DNA of 55,290 nt from Rossellomorea vietnamensis NBRC 101237 (lineage in GTDB: Bacteria; Bacillota; Bacilli; Bacillales; Bacillaceae_B). Position numbers and translations under genes: made by a program. How positions within the stretch are numbered: the stretch's first letter is position 1; the number at the start of each line of letters is the position of its first letter. Where the stretch lies: positions 1 to 55,290 of the forward strand of contig NZ_BCVQ01000024.1 of NCBI RefSeq assembly GCF_001591825.1, read 5' to 3'. The notes under the pieces were generated by a model. The model did no database searches. It was not told the origin of the DNA and saw nothing but the letters and a program-made list of their open reading frames with translations. This document shows positions 43,634 through 52,269 of this stretch, piece by piece.

Positions 43634-44920
43634 TTGTTTAGTATTTTAATAGGCCTGATTTTGTTGATGGTCTTTGCTTATCTTGGATGGTCCATTATAT
43701 GGATTGCACCGATTGTCGCAGGCGTTGTGGCACTCATGACCGGTATGGATCTGATGGATACGTATACCGATACGTATATGTCGGGATTCGTGAATTTTGC
43801 CAAGCAGTGGTTTCCGATTTTCTTACTGGGAGCCGTTTTTGGAAAGTTGATGGAAGATACAGGGGCAGCAAAATCTGTCGCTTATCAAATCACAAAAATG
43901 ATCAGGGAGAAGCGGGCCATTCTTGGGGTGCTGGTCGCTTCGGCCGTACTGACATATGGAGGAGTGAGTCTCTTCGTCGTGGTGTTCGCCATCTATCCCA
44001 TCGCTCTGGCATTATTCAGAAATGCGGATATCTCAAGAAAGCTGATTGCACCGACGATCGTGCTGGGGGCATTTACGTTCACGATGACGGCTGTCCCGGG
44101 AACACCGCAAATACAGAACTTGATCCCGATGAAGACGTTTCACACGTCACCGATGGCAGGTTCATGGATGGGCGTCGTCTCGTCACTCATCATGGCTATC
44201 GGGGGATACTTCTGGCTCGTGGGCAGGCAGAAGAGGATGGCTGCAAACGGGGATACCTTTAAGGAAATCAGCCAAACAGGGTCAGGATCCAATGAAGAGC
44301 AGCGAGCTTTACCTAATTGGATTGTCTCCTTGCTGCCATTACTTTTGGTTGTCGTGTTATTGAACGGCATCAAATTGGACGCCATCCCCTCTTTACTGGC
44401 AGGGATTGTTCTGATTCTCATTATCAATGTGAGCAGGTATAAGAAATTCATCCCTTCCATCAATGAAGGGGCAAAGGGCTCTGTGATGGCCATCATCAAC
44501 ACCAGTGCGGCCGTAGGGTTCGGGGCAGTCGTAACGAGTGTACCGGACTTTGAGCGCATCACAGACCTTCTGTTGGGGATCTCATCAAATCCATTGATCT
44601 CGGAATCACTGATTGTTCAGATCCTTGCAATGATCACCGGTTCTGCCTCAGGGGGGATGGGGATTGCCATGCAGGCACTGGGCGATACCTATTACCAACT
44701 GTCTCAATCAACTGGAGTCAGTCCGGAAGCATTCCATCGCATGGCTTCCATTGCTTCCGGGGCATCAATCCTGCCTCACAACGGGGCATTATTGACGCTC
44801 TTGGCGGTTACGAATGTAACGCATAAAGATTGTTATAAAGATGTGTTTATTGTGGGTCTTGTGATCCCTACCATCGCAGTCATAGCCGGAATCATCATGG
44901 CAAGTATAGGACTAATATAA
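43634..44920 (+). CDS. GntP family permease (probable hydroxybutyrate/organic acid importer)
   Basis: A 428-residue secondary transporter with about 12 helices. Family phrases include MSGFVNFAKQWFPIFLLGAVFGKLMEDTGAAKSVA, GGVSLFVVVFAIYPIAL, TGSASGGMGIAMQALG and ASGASILPHNGA. TTG at 43634 follows AGAAGGGTGGAAAGA. It is followed 20 bases later by 3-hydroxybutyrate dehydrogenase. B. subtilis yxjC/yxjF is a comparable permease-dehydrogenase pair, so 3-hydroxybutyrate uptake is the likeliest role. Confidence 0.88.
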   Translation: MFSILIGLILLMVFAYLGWSIIWIAPIVAGVVALMTGMDLMDTYTDTYMSGFVNFAKQWFPIFLLGAVFGKLMEDTGAAKSVAYQITKMIREKRAILGVLVASAVLTYGGVSLFVVVFAIYPIALALFRNADISRKLIAPTIVLGAFTFTMTAVPGTPQIQNLIPMKTFHTSPMAGSWMGVVSSLIMAIGGYFWLVGRQKRMAANGDTFKEISQTGSGSNEEQRALPNWIVSLLPLLLVVVLLNGIKLDAIPSLLAGIVLILIINVSRYKKFIPSINEGAKGSVMAIINTSAAVGFGAVVTSVPDFERITDLLLGISSNPLISESLIVQILAMITGSASGGMGIAMQALGDTYYQLSQSTGVSPEAFHRMASIASGASILPHNGALLTLLAVTNVTHKDCYKDVFIVGLVIPTIAVIAGIIMASIGLI

Positions 44921-44940
44921 AATTATAGGAGTGTTTAGAC

Positions 44941-45717
44941 ATGGTAGAAAATAAAGTGGTTTTAATTACGGGTTCAGCAAGCGGCATCGGCTTTGAGTTA
45001 GGTAAATCCTATGCTGAAAAAGGAAGTAAAGTGGTACTGACAGATTTGAACGAAGAGGGAGTTAAAGCTGCTGCTGATAAACTTAAAGGTCTCGGATATG
45101 AAGCCATTGGTCTTAAAGCTGACGTAACGAGTGAAGAAGATATCAAGAATATGATCGACACAGCCCATAAACAATATGGACGCATCGATGTATTGGTGAA
45201 TAATGCCGGATTACAACATGTCTCTCCGATTGAAGAATTTCCGACAGGTAAGTTCGAGCTCATGATCAAAATCATGCTTACCGCGCCCTTCATCGCGATC
45301 AAGCACGTTCTGCCAATCATGAAAGAACAGAAGTTTGGCCGTATCATTAATGTCTCTTCCATCAATGGTTTAGTAGGCTTTGCTGGAAAAGCTGCCTATA
45401 ACAGTGCGAAACACGGCGTGATCGGATTGACGAAAGTGGCGGCGCTGGAGTCAGCTCCTTTCGGGATCACTGTGAATTCCATTTGCCCCGGTTATGTTGA
45501 TACACCACTTGTAAGAGGGCAATTGAAGGATATTGCGACTACGCGAAACGTTCCTTTAGAAAAAGTACTGGAAGAAGTCATCTATCCTTTAGTCCCTCAA
45601 AAGCGCTTGCTTGATGTCACTGAAATTGCCGACTACGCAATGTTCCTGTCCAGCGATCAAGCAAAGAGTGTGACGGGACAAGCGGTCGTCATCGACGGAG
45701 GGTATACGGCCCAATAA
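44941..45717 (+). CDS. 3-hydroxybutyrate dehydrogenase (SDR family)
   Basis: A 258-residue NAD-dependent short-chain dehydrogenase converting 3-hydroxybutyrate to acetoacetate. The nucleotide loop is TGSASGIG (residues 10-17), NNAG at 87-90, catalytic Ser140, Tyr153 and Lys157 (YNSAKHG), and PGYVDTPLVRGQL near 190. AATGCCGGATTACAACAT encodes the NAGLQHV typical of this enzyme. TAGGAGTG precedes the ATG. It forms an operon with the GntP permease and ends at a terminator. Confidence 0.92.
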   Translation: MVENKVVLITGSASGIGFELGKSYAEKGSKVVLTDLNEEGVKAAADKLKGLGYEAIGLKADVTSEEDIKNMIDTAHKQYGRIDVLVNNAGLQHVSPIEEFPTGKFELMIKIMLTAPFIAIKHVLPIMKEQKFGRIINVSSINGLVGFAGKAAYNSAKHGVIGLTKVAALESAPFGITVNSICPGYVDTPLVRGQLKDIATTRNVPLEKVLEEVIYPLVPQKRLLDVTEIADYAMFLSSDQAKSVTGQAVVIDGGYTAQ

Positions 45718-45734
45718 ATCATTTCATTCCTTAT

Positions 45735-45770
45735 AAGACATCGGTGTGTAAAATGCCGATGTCTTTTTTA
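45735..45770 (+). terminator. Terminator of the hydroxybutyrate operon
   Basis: AAGACATCGG (45735-45744) pairs with CCGATGTCTT (45757-45766), followed by Ts. Confidence 0.85.
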
Positions 45771-45937
45771 TCCTTCTATCGAGTCGTAAACGACTGCTTC
45801 ACTTTAAATACAAACATTCTTCCCTTCACATTTTACTTCCTCTCCATTATTTCAAATGTAATAAAAAGGTAGTTTCCTAGTTTCAAAACGTAGTAGAAAG
45901 AGCATGATTTGAAGTAAGAATATGTAAAAAACATCAA

Positions 45938-46074
45938 GTATACAATTTTGTATACTTGTAAACAAAAACGTACACAATTGTATACAAAATCGTATACATG
46001 TACACGAACAAGTACACATATTGTTATTAAGGGATGTACACAAATAGTGTATACAACGATACAAAAATGTGTAC
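45938..46074. repeat. GTAYAC hexamer array, candidate parC centromere
   Basis: GTATAC occurs at 45938, 45950, 45980, 45992 and 46049; GTACAC at 45970, 46000, 46012 and 46036. Variants GTAAAC (45958), GATAC (46058) and GTGTAC (46069) fill most gaps. Steps are mainly 8-13 bases, near one helical turn, with one of 24. Iterated short sites upstream of an actin/RHH gene pair are the layout of parC-type centromeres bound by ParR. The last copy overlaps the -35 area of the parM promoter. Confidence 0.7.
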
Positions 46075-46094
46075 AAATCAGCGGACTCTACTTT

Positions 46095-46102
46095 GCTATA
46101 AT
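46095..46102 (+). promoter_or_regulatory. Extended -10 promoter of the parM-like gene
   Basis: TTTGCTATAAT contains TATAAT at 46097-46102 with an upstream TG at the extended position. The -35 region is poor and is covered by the end of the GTAYAC array, which would let the ParR-like protein repress its own operon. Confidence 0.5.
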
Positions 46103-46206
46103 CGATAGAAAAGTAGGATTGACCGGAGACGGGAAATTGTATACTCTGAGAGTAAGAGTTGAAATGTTTTGACAAATTCTTACTCATGATTGAAAGGATG
46201 ATATTA

Positions 46207-47385
46207 ATGACGAACTCTCGCATTGCAGCCATTGATGTTGGTAATGATTCTTTAAAAGGTATTTTTGGGAAACTGGACGCTGAGGTAAATATTCCGAACG
46301 TCATCGCAAGGGATGTTGAAGACCGTCCTATCATCGGTATTGAGGAGCTGGATACACAAGACCCACTAGACGGCATACATATCCGTGTCCACTCCCCTGC
46401 CCTGAAAGACAATAATGCAATCTACCGGGTTGGTAATCTTGCGACAAAGAGCAATAACTCAACTGAATTGGATCCGGGAAGCAGTAAATCAGAAGAGGAT
46501 CAAACATTGGTCATGCTGTTTGCTTCCATCGCTCTCGATGCAGCACGTAATGGATCGGATTTTAAAAAGAATAATAATGTAGTCGAAGCAAACTATACGC
46601 TTGGAACAGGCCTCCCACTACGTGAGGTAAAGGAAGGAAAAGACGTTGGATACCGTTCAAGATTATTAGGTTCGGTTCATCAGGTCGAATTCCTTGTCAC
46701 TCCACGCTATCAAGGTATGAAAGTAAATATTAAATTTGATGAAGTAAAGGTTTATCCAGAAGGATTCGCTGCTTTCATCAACCTTGTGATGGATAATAAT
46801 TCAAATATTATCAACAAAGATTTGATTGATAAGCGTATCTTGATTCAGGATATCGGTGGATTATCCACAGATATCGCGGTCATCAAAGATCGTAAAGTAG
46901 ACGACGATAAAGCTCAAGGGTTTAATCTGGGTGTATCTGAATCACTGGAATTGATCCGTGAGGAAATCCGTTCAAAACATGGTATTGAGCTTGACAGCCG
47001 CCGTGATGTGGTCGAAATCATCACGAAGAAAAATGACCGCAATCATATTATGGTAAAAGGTAGTCGCACAAGCGTCCATGATATCGTGGACCGAATCATG
47101 CTTGAACTGGCTAAAAAGCAATACCGTCACCTGCGTAATATGTGGCAAAAGAACTCCCAGACGGAAATTTGTTACTTCATCGGTGGCGGCTCAAGCGTTC
47201 TTAAAGAGTACATCAAGACGCTTAACAATAACCTTGATGGGTACAACATCGACTTCTTTGAAGATGAGAAGGAAAGTATCTGGATGATGGCCAACGCTTA
47301 CTACAAGCTGATTGGCGACTTCACAAGAAAAACGCAAAAGCAGCAAGCCCCGAAAGAAGAACAAAAATTAGCGAAAACCAAATAG
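46207..47385 (+). CDS. ParM/StbA-like actin ATPase
   Basis: A 392-residue actin-fold protein. Phosphate loop 1 is AAIDVGNDSLKG (residues 7-18), phosphate loop 2 is IQDIGGLSTDIAVI (about 217-230), and the adenosine motif is CYFIGGGSSVLKEYI near 335. Such proteins form dynamic filaments that push replicons apart. It is longer than R1 ParM (about 320). The ATG at 46207 follows AAAGGATGA; an extension to 46159 is unlikely. A ribbon-helix-helix gene follows and an iterated site precedes, which completes a type II segregation cassette. Related genes also occur on Bacillus chromosomes, so its cargo is uncertain. Confidence 0.9.
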   Translation: MTNSRIAAIDVGNDSLKGIFGKLDAEVNIPNVIARDVEDRPIIGIEELDTQDPLDGIHIRVHSPALKDNNAIYRVGNLATKSNNSTELDPGSSKSEEDQTLVMLFASIALDAARNGSDFKKNNNVVEANYTLGTGLPLREVKEGKDVGYRSRLLGSVHQVEFLVTPRYQGMKVNIKFDEVKVYPEGFAAFINLVMDNNSNIINKDLIDKRILIQDIGGLSTDIAVIKDRKVDDDKAQGFNLGVSESLELIREEIRSKHGIELDSRRDVVEIITKKNDRNHIMVKGSRTSVHDIVDRIMLELAKKQYRHLRNMWQKNSQTEICYFIGGGSSVLKEYIKTLNNNLDGYNIDFFEDEKESIWMMANAYYKLIGDFTRKTQKQQAPKEEQKLAKTK

Positions 47386-47394
47386 GGTGATGGT

Positions 47395-47988
47395 ATGACT
47401 GAAAAAGGGATGTCGAGGGGACAGCCGATCACATTTCGGCTTCCCTCAGATACACCTGACCATGTTTTAAAACATTTACAAAAGCTCAAAGAAAAAGAAA
47501 AACGGAATTTCTCCAGTAAAATTGCAGAGCTTGTCCTGAACGGGGTAAATGATTCGATTGCAAAGAGGCGGGAAGCGATTACGATCCCCCTTCCGAAGGG
47601 ACTGGACAAGTCCCAGCGTGACTGGCTTAAGCATGAACACTCAGAAGCCCTGCTCGGCAGCATCGTGTACCAGCTGCTTTCAAACCCGGTTCGAACGGCC
47701 TCCCTTCTTGCTTCTTTGAGCAGTAATTCATTGGATATCGATGAAGCACTGTATCTTCAGGAAGAAACGGCAGCAAGTCATGATACGGGACGAGAGTGGT
47801 CCCTTGATCAAGTGATGGATGATACCCCTGAAGAAGTAGAGGAAGAGCGTTCACACTCAACAGATGAGGAATTGGACAACTTCGACTGGGACAGTGCAAT
47901 GAAACCGAATGAAACCGTCAGTGAAGAACCTAAAGAGGAGTCAATGGAAGACCTGTTAGGTGACTTCCTATCCCAAATGAATAAATAA
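47395..47988 (+). CDS. ParR-like ribbon-helix-helix adaptor
   Basis: 197 residues. The N-terminal part QPITFRLPSDTPDHVLKHLQ...FSSKIAELVLNGV (about 10-52) reads as a ribbon-helix-helix fold: a beta strand followed by two helices. The second half is very acidic (EEVEEERSHSTDEELDNFDW) and ends in an amphipathic helix, EDLLGDFLSQMNK, like the filament-capping tails of ParR proteins. The ATG lies nine bases after the parM stop, with AGGGTGATGG as ribosome binding site. It probably binds the upstream GTAYAC array. Confidence 0.78.
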   Translation: MTEKGMSRGQPITFRLPSDTPDHVLKHLQKLKEKEKRNFSSKIAELVLNGVNDSIAKRREAITIPLPKGLDKSQRDWLKHEHSEALLGSIVYQLLSNPVRTASLLASLSSNSLDIDEALYLQEETAASHDTGREWSLDQVMDDTPEEVEEERSHSTDEELDNFDWDSAMKPNETVSEEPKEESMEDLLGDFLSQMNK

Positions 47989-48037
47989 AGAGAACCTGAA
48001 GCGAGGCCCTTTGGCCTATAGCTTCAGGTTCTTTTTT
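47989..48037 (+). terminator. Terminator of the parMR-like operon
   Basis: AGAACCTGAAGC pairs with GCTTCAGGTTCT around an 18-base loop that contains a further AGGCC/GGCCT helix; six Ts follow. It separates the cassette from the gas vesicle genes. Confidence 0.85.
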
Positions 48038-48256
48038 GGTTCTATTTCCCCTCTCCTTTCAGAGCACATTTTCCCACTGAATTCAACCACCTATTATAGT
48101 TGGAAACTGTAACCGATTTGTCTTATTTGAATTATATTTTCCACAAAAAATCTACAAATGCATATCCCTCTAAGGAAAAATTATTACAGCCTGTTACAAG
48201 TGGTGTAAAACATGTATAAAAAATGGCAGTTTAATTCAAATAATTCCCACGGCATG

Positions 48257-48283
48257 GTTTAACGAGGGCAGAAACCGAGGTAA
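48257..48283 (+). promoter_or_regulatory. Candidate SigB-like promoter of the gas vesicle operon
   Basis: GTTTAA (48257-48262), 15 bases and AGGTAA (48278-48283) partly match the SigB consensus GTTTAA/GGGTAT. The whole stretch 48038-48351 is free of genes. It also holds weaker SigA-like matches such as TATAAA near 48217. The true start site cannot be decided by eye. Confidence 0.3.
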
Positions 48284-48351
48284 ACACCGATTAAACAGAA
48301 TAAAACTTTTGCACGCAGTCATTGGCTACACCAATTAAGAGGAGAGATTCG

Positions 48352-48612
48352 ATGAGTATTCAAAAAAGTAATGATAGCTCAAGTCTCGCAGAAGTAATTG
48401 ATAGAATCCTGGATAAAGGAATAGTCATTGATGCATTTGCCAGAGTTTCCTTAGTGGGAATAGAAATTCTTACTATTGAAGCAAGAGTCGTCATTGCAAG
48501 TGTAGATACATGGTTACGATATGCAGAGGCAGTTGGACTCTTAAGAGACGATGTTCAAGAAGAGGGCTTGGCAAAGCAAGAAAATGAAAGAGGAACAGCA
48601 TTTAGCATTTAA
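48352..48612 (+). CDS. gvpA: Gas vesicle structural protein GvpA
   Basis: The small hydrophobic shell protein that polymerises into the ribbed, gas-permeable wall. Its 86 residues carry the hallmark [44 protein letters not shown]. The ATG at 48352 follows AGAGGAGAG; an extension to 48322 lies in the leader. It is first of fourteen gvp genes in the order known from B. megaterium. A near-identical second copy, gvpB, lies 1 kb downstream. Confidence 0.97.
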   Translation: MSIQKSNDSSSLAEVIDRILDKGIVIDAFARVSLVGIEILTIEARVVIASVDTWLRYAEAVGLLRDDVQEEGLAKQENERGTAFSI

Positions 48613-48663
48613 ACAAGTAAGTAACATATAGTTTCACTATTTTTTGTAGAAAAGAGGATGAAT

Positions 48664-49146
48664 ATGGCAGAAACAAAAAGCAGTCAACCAGTCGAAGAAA
48701 CGAAAAACACAGAAGGAAATGAAGAACAAACAGTTGAAAACAGACAATCCATGAATTACGCCATTATCGGTGGAGTAGTCGGAGCAGGTCTCGGATTACT
48801 TACGAACCCGGGTACAGGAAAGAAAGTGGTGGACAGTTTAGGAAAATCGGAAGTGATGAAAGCTGCAAGTAAAGAATTGCGAAGGTCAGCCCAGGAATTC
48901 CTGACAGAGCAGGCCATCATCACCCTTAGACAATCGGCTACCGGATATATGAGCAGGCTCGAAGGTGGCTTGTTGTCACCCAAAAAGAAAAAAGAAGAGG
49001 CGTCAGATGCCAAAGCTGAAAACAATGAAATGTCTTCCGATCAATCAGAAGAATTAGAAGAGATCAAAGAAGAAAACAAGAATTTGAATGAGCGTTTAGA
49101 ACGCATCGAGGAAATGTTGAACAGCCTGGTGGACTCCAAGAAATAA
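48664..49146 (+). CDS. gvpP: Gas vesicle accessory protein GvpP
   Basis: A 160-residue protein with a polar Glu/Gln-rich start, a YtxH-like glycine-rich segment (AIIGGVVGAGLGLLTNPGTGKKVVD, about residues 38-60) and a coiled-coil Glu/Lys C-terminus (EELEEIKEENKNLNERLERIEEML). Position between gvpA and gvpQ fits B. megaterium gvpP. The same glycine-zipper segment recurs in GvpT. The ATG at 48664 is preferred over 48658, which overlaps AGAGGATG. Its exact role is not established. Confidence 0.88.
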   Translation: MAETKSSQPVEETKNTEGNEEQTVENRQSMNYAIIGGVVGAGLGLLTNPGTGKKVVDSLGKSEVMKAASKELRRSAQEFLTEQAIITLRQSATGYMSRLEGGLLSPKKKKEEASDAKAENNEMSSDQSEELEEIKEENKNLNERLERIEEMLNSLVDSKK

Positions 49147-49170
49147 CCGCATCCCTGAAGGGGGCATTAC

Positions 49171-49644
49171 ATGAGTAAGCCTGTAAAAAAAGCCGTTGGG
49201 AAGATGGCTAAAAAAGCATACGACCATGCTCCAGAGCCCGTGAAAGAAAAAGTGAAAGATACTCTGAAAGAGAAAGCGAAAGAAACATTTGTGAACGGTG
49301 TGGAAGATGGCATTCAATCAAAGGCAAATGAAGCATCAGAGAAGTTAGAGAACGCAAAAGAGAAAAATGCCGATAATGTTCATACCAAAGCAGAAGAAGC
49401 AAAAGAAAAAGTCCAGGATGTCCTGCTTTCCGTAAGGGAAAAGTTAGGAAACGCAAAAGAAGCCGGAGAAGAGTTTCAAAAGAAAATATCTTCATCGAAT
49501 GGTAAACAAACAAAAGTCAAAGGCGTTGGAAATATCAAGGGAGCAAGTGACATCAAGAGTTCCTTTAACATTAAGAGCTCCACCGAAATAAAAAGTTCAG
49601 AAAATATCAAATCATCAAAAGACATTAAGACAATCTGTTCATAA
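49171..49644 (+). CDS. gvpQ: Gas vesicle accessory protein GvpQ
   Basis: A 157-residue Lys/Glu/Ala-rich, probably long-helical protein, reminiscent of LEA-type sequences (EKVKDTLKEKAKETFVNGVED, AEEAKEKVQDVL). The C-terminus (about 120-155) holds a run of hexapeptide repeats of the form xIKSSx: NIKGAS, DIKSSF, NIKSST, EIKSSE, NIKSSK, DIKTIC. Position matches gvpQ of B. megaterium. No membrane segment. Role unknown; it could bind vesicle surfaces or other Gvp proteins. Confidence 0.87.
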   Translation: MSKPVKKAVGKMAKKAYDHAPEPVKEKVKDTLKEKAKETFVNGVEDGIQSKANEASEKLENAKEKNADNVHTKAEEAKEKVQDVLLSVREKLGNAKEAGEEFQKKISSSNGKQTKVKGVGNIKGASDIKSSFNIKSSTEIKSSENIKSSKDIKTICS

Positions 49645-49665
49645 ACACCGGAAGGAGAATAACAA

Positions 49666-49926
49666 TTGGCTATTCAAAAGAGTAATAATAGTTCGAGTTT
49701 GGCAGAAGTCATCGACCGTATCCTGGACAAAGGGATTGTCATTGACGCATTTGCAAGGGTATCTGTCGTTGGAATTGAAATTTTGACAGTTGAAGCAAGG
49801 GTCGTCATCGCCAGTGTCGATACATGGTTGCGCTATGCAGAGGCAGTAGGCCTCTTACGGGATGATGTCGAAGAAAACGGACTTGCTACACAGCAGAACG
49901 AAAGAAGCTCCCAGTTCAGCATCTAA
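49666..49926 (+). CDS. gvpB: Gas vesicle structural protein GvpB (second GvpA-type shell protein)
   Basis: 86 residues, same length as GvpA and differing from it at about a dozen positions, mostly in the last 20 residues ([19 protein letters not shown]). Start is TTG at 49666 after GGAAGGAGAA, unlike the ATG of gvpA. In B. megaterium gvpB is the main shell gene. Together the two may set shell composition. It precedes gvpR by an 80-base gap with an inverted repeat (GGGGGCC and a later GGCACCCTCCCC). Confidence 0.96.
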   Translation: MAIQKSNNSSSLAEVIDRILDKGIVIDAFARVSVVGIEILTVEARVVIASVDTWLRYAEAVGLLRDDVEENGLATQQNERSSQFSI

Positions 49927-50006
49927 AGGGAGTACCAGCAAAAGAATATGTGTATGAAGGGGGCCATTATTGGCACCCTCCCCTTCATCTATAGTAGGAG
50001 GCAGCT

Positions 50007-50273
50007 ATGGTAATCAAAGAAATCATGAATAGTGTGACGGATTTCTTCAATGAACATGTAGCTCCGGTCCATAAGATTACGTCAGTGGAACTGACAGAAG
50101 ACGAAGGCTGGAAACTGCAAGTTGAAGTGATTGAAGAAAAGGAATATATGAAGAAATATGCGAAAGACGAAATGCTTGGAACATATGATGTTCTCCTTAA
50201 TAAAGAAAAGGAAGTCACGTCATTTAAACGACGGGATATCCGTTACAGAAGTGCCATTGGACAGGAAATGTAG
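50007..50273 (+). CDS. gvpR: Gas vesicle protein GvpR (GvpO domain)
   Basis: An 88-residue soluble protein of the GvpO/GvpR family. The phrases VTSVELTEDEGWKLQVEVIEE-like (residues 23-43) and LGTYDVLLNKEKEVTSFKRRDIRYR mark the small alpha/beta fold. AGGAGGCAGCT precedes the ATG. In haloarchaea GvpO is needed for gas vesicle formation. It is the first of the accessory set gvpR-N-F-G-L. Confidence 0.93.
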   Translation: MVIKEIMNSVTDFFNEHVAPVHKITSVELTEDEGWKLQVEVIEEKEYMKKYAKDEMLGTYDVLLNKEKEVTSFKRRDIRYRSAIGQEM

Positions 50274-50302
50274 TGTCTTGAGCGAGTAGGAGGGAATTGT
50301 AC

Positions 50303-51226
50303 GTGACGGTCTTAACAAAACGGATCAAAAAGGATAGCAGGGCATTAATACAAGATGATGAAACGAAAGAATTGCTTTCGCGCTCATTGCAATACCTTAA
50401 AGCTGGATATCCTGTGCATTTCACGGGTCCTTCCGGTGCCGGGAAAACATCTCTTGCACTCGCTTTGGCGAAAAAGAGAAAAAGACCGGTGATGCTCATG
50501 CACGGCAATCATGAACTGAATAATAAAGACTTAATCGGTGATTTTACGGGTTATACCAGTAAAAAGGTCGTTGATCAATATGTACGATCCGTTTATAAAA
50601 AGGACGAAAGCGTAACCGAAACATGGAGAGACGGACGGTTACTGGAAGCCGTCAAGAATGGTTATACCCTTGTATACGATGAATTCACACGATCACAGCC
50701 GACGACGAATAATATTTTCCTATCCATTTTGGAAGAAGGAATCATTCCTTTGTATGGTTCGAAGCTGACAGAGCCTTTTATTAGAGTACATCCGGAATTT
50801 GCCATCATATTTACTAGTAATCCTGCAGAGTATGCAGGGGTTTATCAAACACAGGATGCTCTATTGGATCGGTTGATCACCATTAACGTAGATTACAAGG
50901 GAGCGGAACAAGAGGCAAAGATTGTATCAGAAAAAGCTAACCTGGTTATGAGTGAAGCAAGAGCGATCACGACACTCATCTCAACATTACGCGATCAATG
51001 TACAAATGAAATGAACGGACCGAGCTTGCGTGCTTCCTTAATGATTGCACGACTCGCCATTGAATCGGACATTCCCATAGACGGTAAGGATGCAGATTTT
51101 CAACGTCTATGTATTGATATAGCAGCACATAGTATAAGTCGATGTATCGACGAAGAAAACCCACAAGAAAAAGCAGAACAATTGATTATAGATGCATGTA
51201 AACGAATGAAGGTATCTGAGGAATAA
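50303..51226 (+). CDS. gvpN: Gas vesicle AAA ATPase GvpN
   Basis: A 307-residue MoxR/CbbQ-type AAA+ ATPase. Walker A is GPSGAGKT (residues 42-49), Walker B is LVYDEF followed by TRSQPTTNNIFLSILEEG, and sensor 1 is IIFTSNPAEYAG. It drives gas vesicle growth or maturation in the cytoplasm. GTG at 50303 is chosen because AGGAGGG (50288-50294) is eight bases away; the TTG at 50297 is too close to it. Confidence 0.96.
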   Translation: MTVLTKRIKKDSRALIQDDETKELLSRSLQYLKAGYPVHFTGPSGAGKTSLALALAKKRKRPVMLMHGNHELNNKDLIGDFTGYTSKKVVDQYVRSVYKKDESVTETWRDGRLLEAVKNGYTLVYDEFTRSQPTTNNIFLSILEEGIIPLYGSKLTEPFIRVHPEFAIIFTSNPAEYAGVYQTQDALLDRLITINVDYKGAEQEAKIVSEKANLVMSEARAITTLISTLRDQCTNEMNGPSLRASLMIARLAIESDIPIDGKDADFQRLCIDIAAHSISRCIDEENPQEKAEQLIIDACKRMKVSEE

Positions 51227-51237
51227 AGGAGAGTTTT

Positions 51238-52005
51238 ATGATGAGTCAGGAAGAAATGGGGATTTATATATTTTGTGCCATTCAAACGGAACAAGAAGAT
51301 CAATTTGGTTCCATTGAAATAGAGGGCGAAGAACGCGAGACGTTCACGGTCAGATATAAGGACGCAGCGATGGTAGCAGCAGAAGTGCCGATGAAAATTT
51401 ATCATCCTAAGAAGCAAAACTTACTGATGCACCAGGGAGCAGTATCCCGGGTTATGGAACAAAAAGATACCGTCATCCCGATCAGTTTCGGAAATGTTTT
51501 TAAAACAAGGGACGATGTAGAAGCCTTGCTTGAAAACCTTTATCCCCAGTTCGAAACTCTATTCCCGGCCATTAAGGGGAAAATTGAGCTGGGCTTAAAG
51601 GTGATCGGTAAAAAGGAATGGCTTGAAGCCATGGTAAAGGATAACCCGCAGGTAGAAAAAATGGCCTCAGCCGTGAAAGGCAAATCAGAATCGGCAGCGT
51701 ATTATGACCGCATTCAGCTTGGCGGAATGGCTCAGAAGTTATTTGCTTCCCTGCAAAGTGAGGTAAAGGAAGAAGTGTATGCACCTCTTGAGGAAGCGGC
51801 CGTATCGGCAAAGGCCAACGAACCTTCAAGTGAGAAAATGCTTCTCAACGCTTCTTTCTTAATTGACCGGGATCAGGAAGAGTCGTTCGATCAAAAGGTC
51901 AATGAAGCACATGAAAAATGGAAGGATAAGGTCGAATTTAATTACAGCGGCCCTTGGCCGGCTTACAACTTTGTCAACATACGCTTGAAGGTTGAGGAAG
52001 GCTGA
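51238..52005 (+). CDS. gvpF: Gas vesicle protein GvpF
   Basis: A 255-residue GvpL/GvpF family protein. It starts GIYIFCAIQTEQ, has VSRVMEQKDTVIPISFGNVF in the middle, and ends with the family motif FNYSGPWPAYNFVNIRL. GvpF binds GvpA and is thought to keep it from aggregating before assembly. Its stop codon overlaps the gvpG start (TGATG). The second ATG at 51241 is an equally possible start. Confidence 0.96.
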   Translation: MMSQEEMGIYIFCAIQTEQEDQFGSIEIEGEERETFTVRYKDAAMVAAEVPMKIYHPKKQNLLMHQGAVSRVMEQKDTVIPISFGNVFKTRDDVEALLENLYPQFETLFPAIKGKIELGLKVIGKKEWLEAMVKDNPQVEKMASAVKGKSESAAYYDRIQLGGMAQKLFASLQSEVKEEVYAPLEEAAVSAKANEPSSEKMLLNASFLIDRDQEESFDQKVNEAHEKWKDKVEFNYSGPWPAYNFVNIRLKVEEG

Positions 52006-52265
52006 TGATTCATAAATTGGTGAGTGCACCAATTAATGTCGTCATAAAAGTCGCTGAAAAGATCAAAGAAGAAGCAGACAAAGAATTGTACGACCTTCCT
52101 ACCATCCAGCAAAAATTGATACAGCTTCAAATGATGTATGAATTAGGAGAAATTCCTGAGGAAGCATTCCAAGAAAAAGAAGACGAGCTCTTAACAAGAT
52201 ATGAAATTGCGAAACAGATGGAAATGGAACAATGGGAAGAATTAACGAAAAAGAAACAAGGGTGA
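52005..52265 (+). CDS. gvpG: Gas vesicle protein GvpG
   Basis: An 86-residue helical protein of the GvpG family: a short hydrophobic start (VSAPINVVIKVAEKI) and a charged helix with IQQKLIQLQMMYELGEIPEEAFQEKEDEL. It overlaps gvpF by one base, so the two are coupled. It is one of the assembly factors F-G-L. Confidence 0.95.
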   Translation: MIHKLVSAPINVVIKVAEKIKEEADKELYDLPTIQQKLIQLQMMYELGEIPEEAFQEKEDELLTRYEIAKQMEMEQWEELTKKKQG

Positions 52266-52269
52266 TCAG

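Noticed and set aside
45938..46074. CRISPR array
   Set aside because: The repeats are six bases, partly degenerate, with 2-18 base gaps; no cas genes are present.
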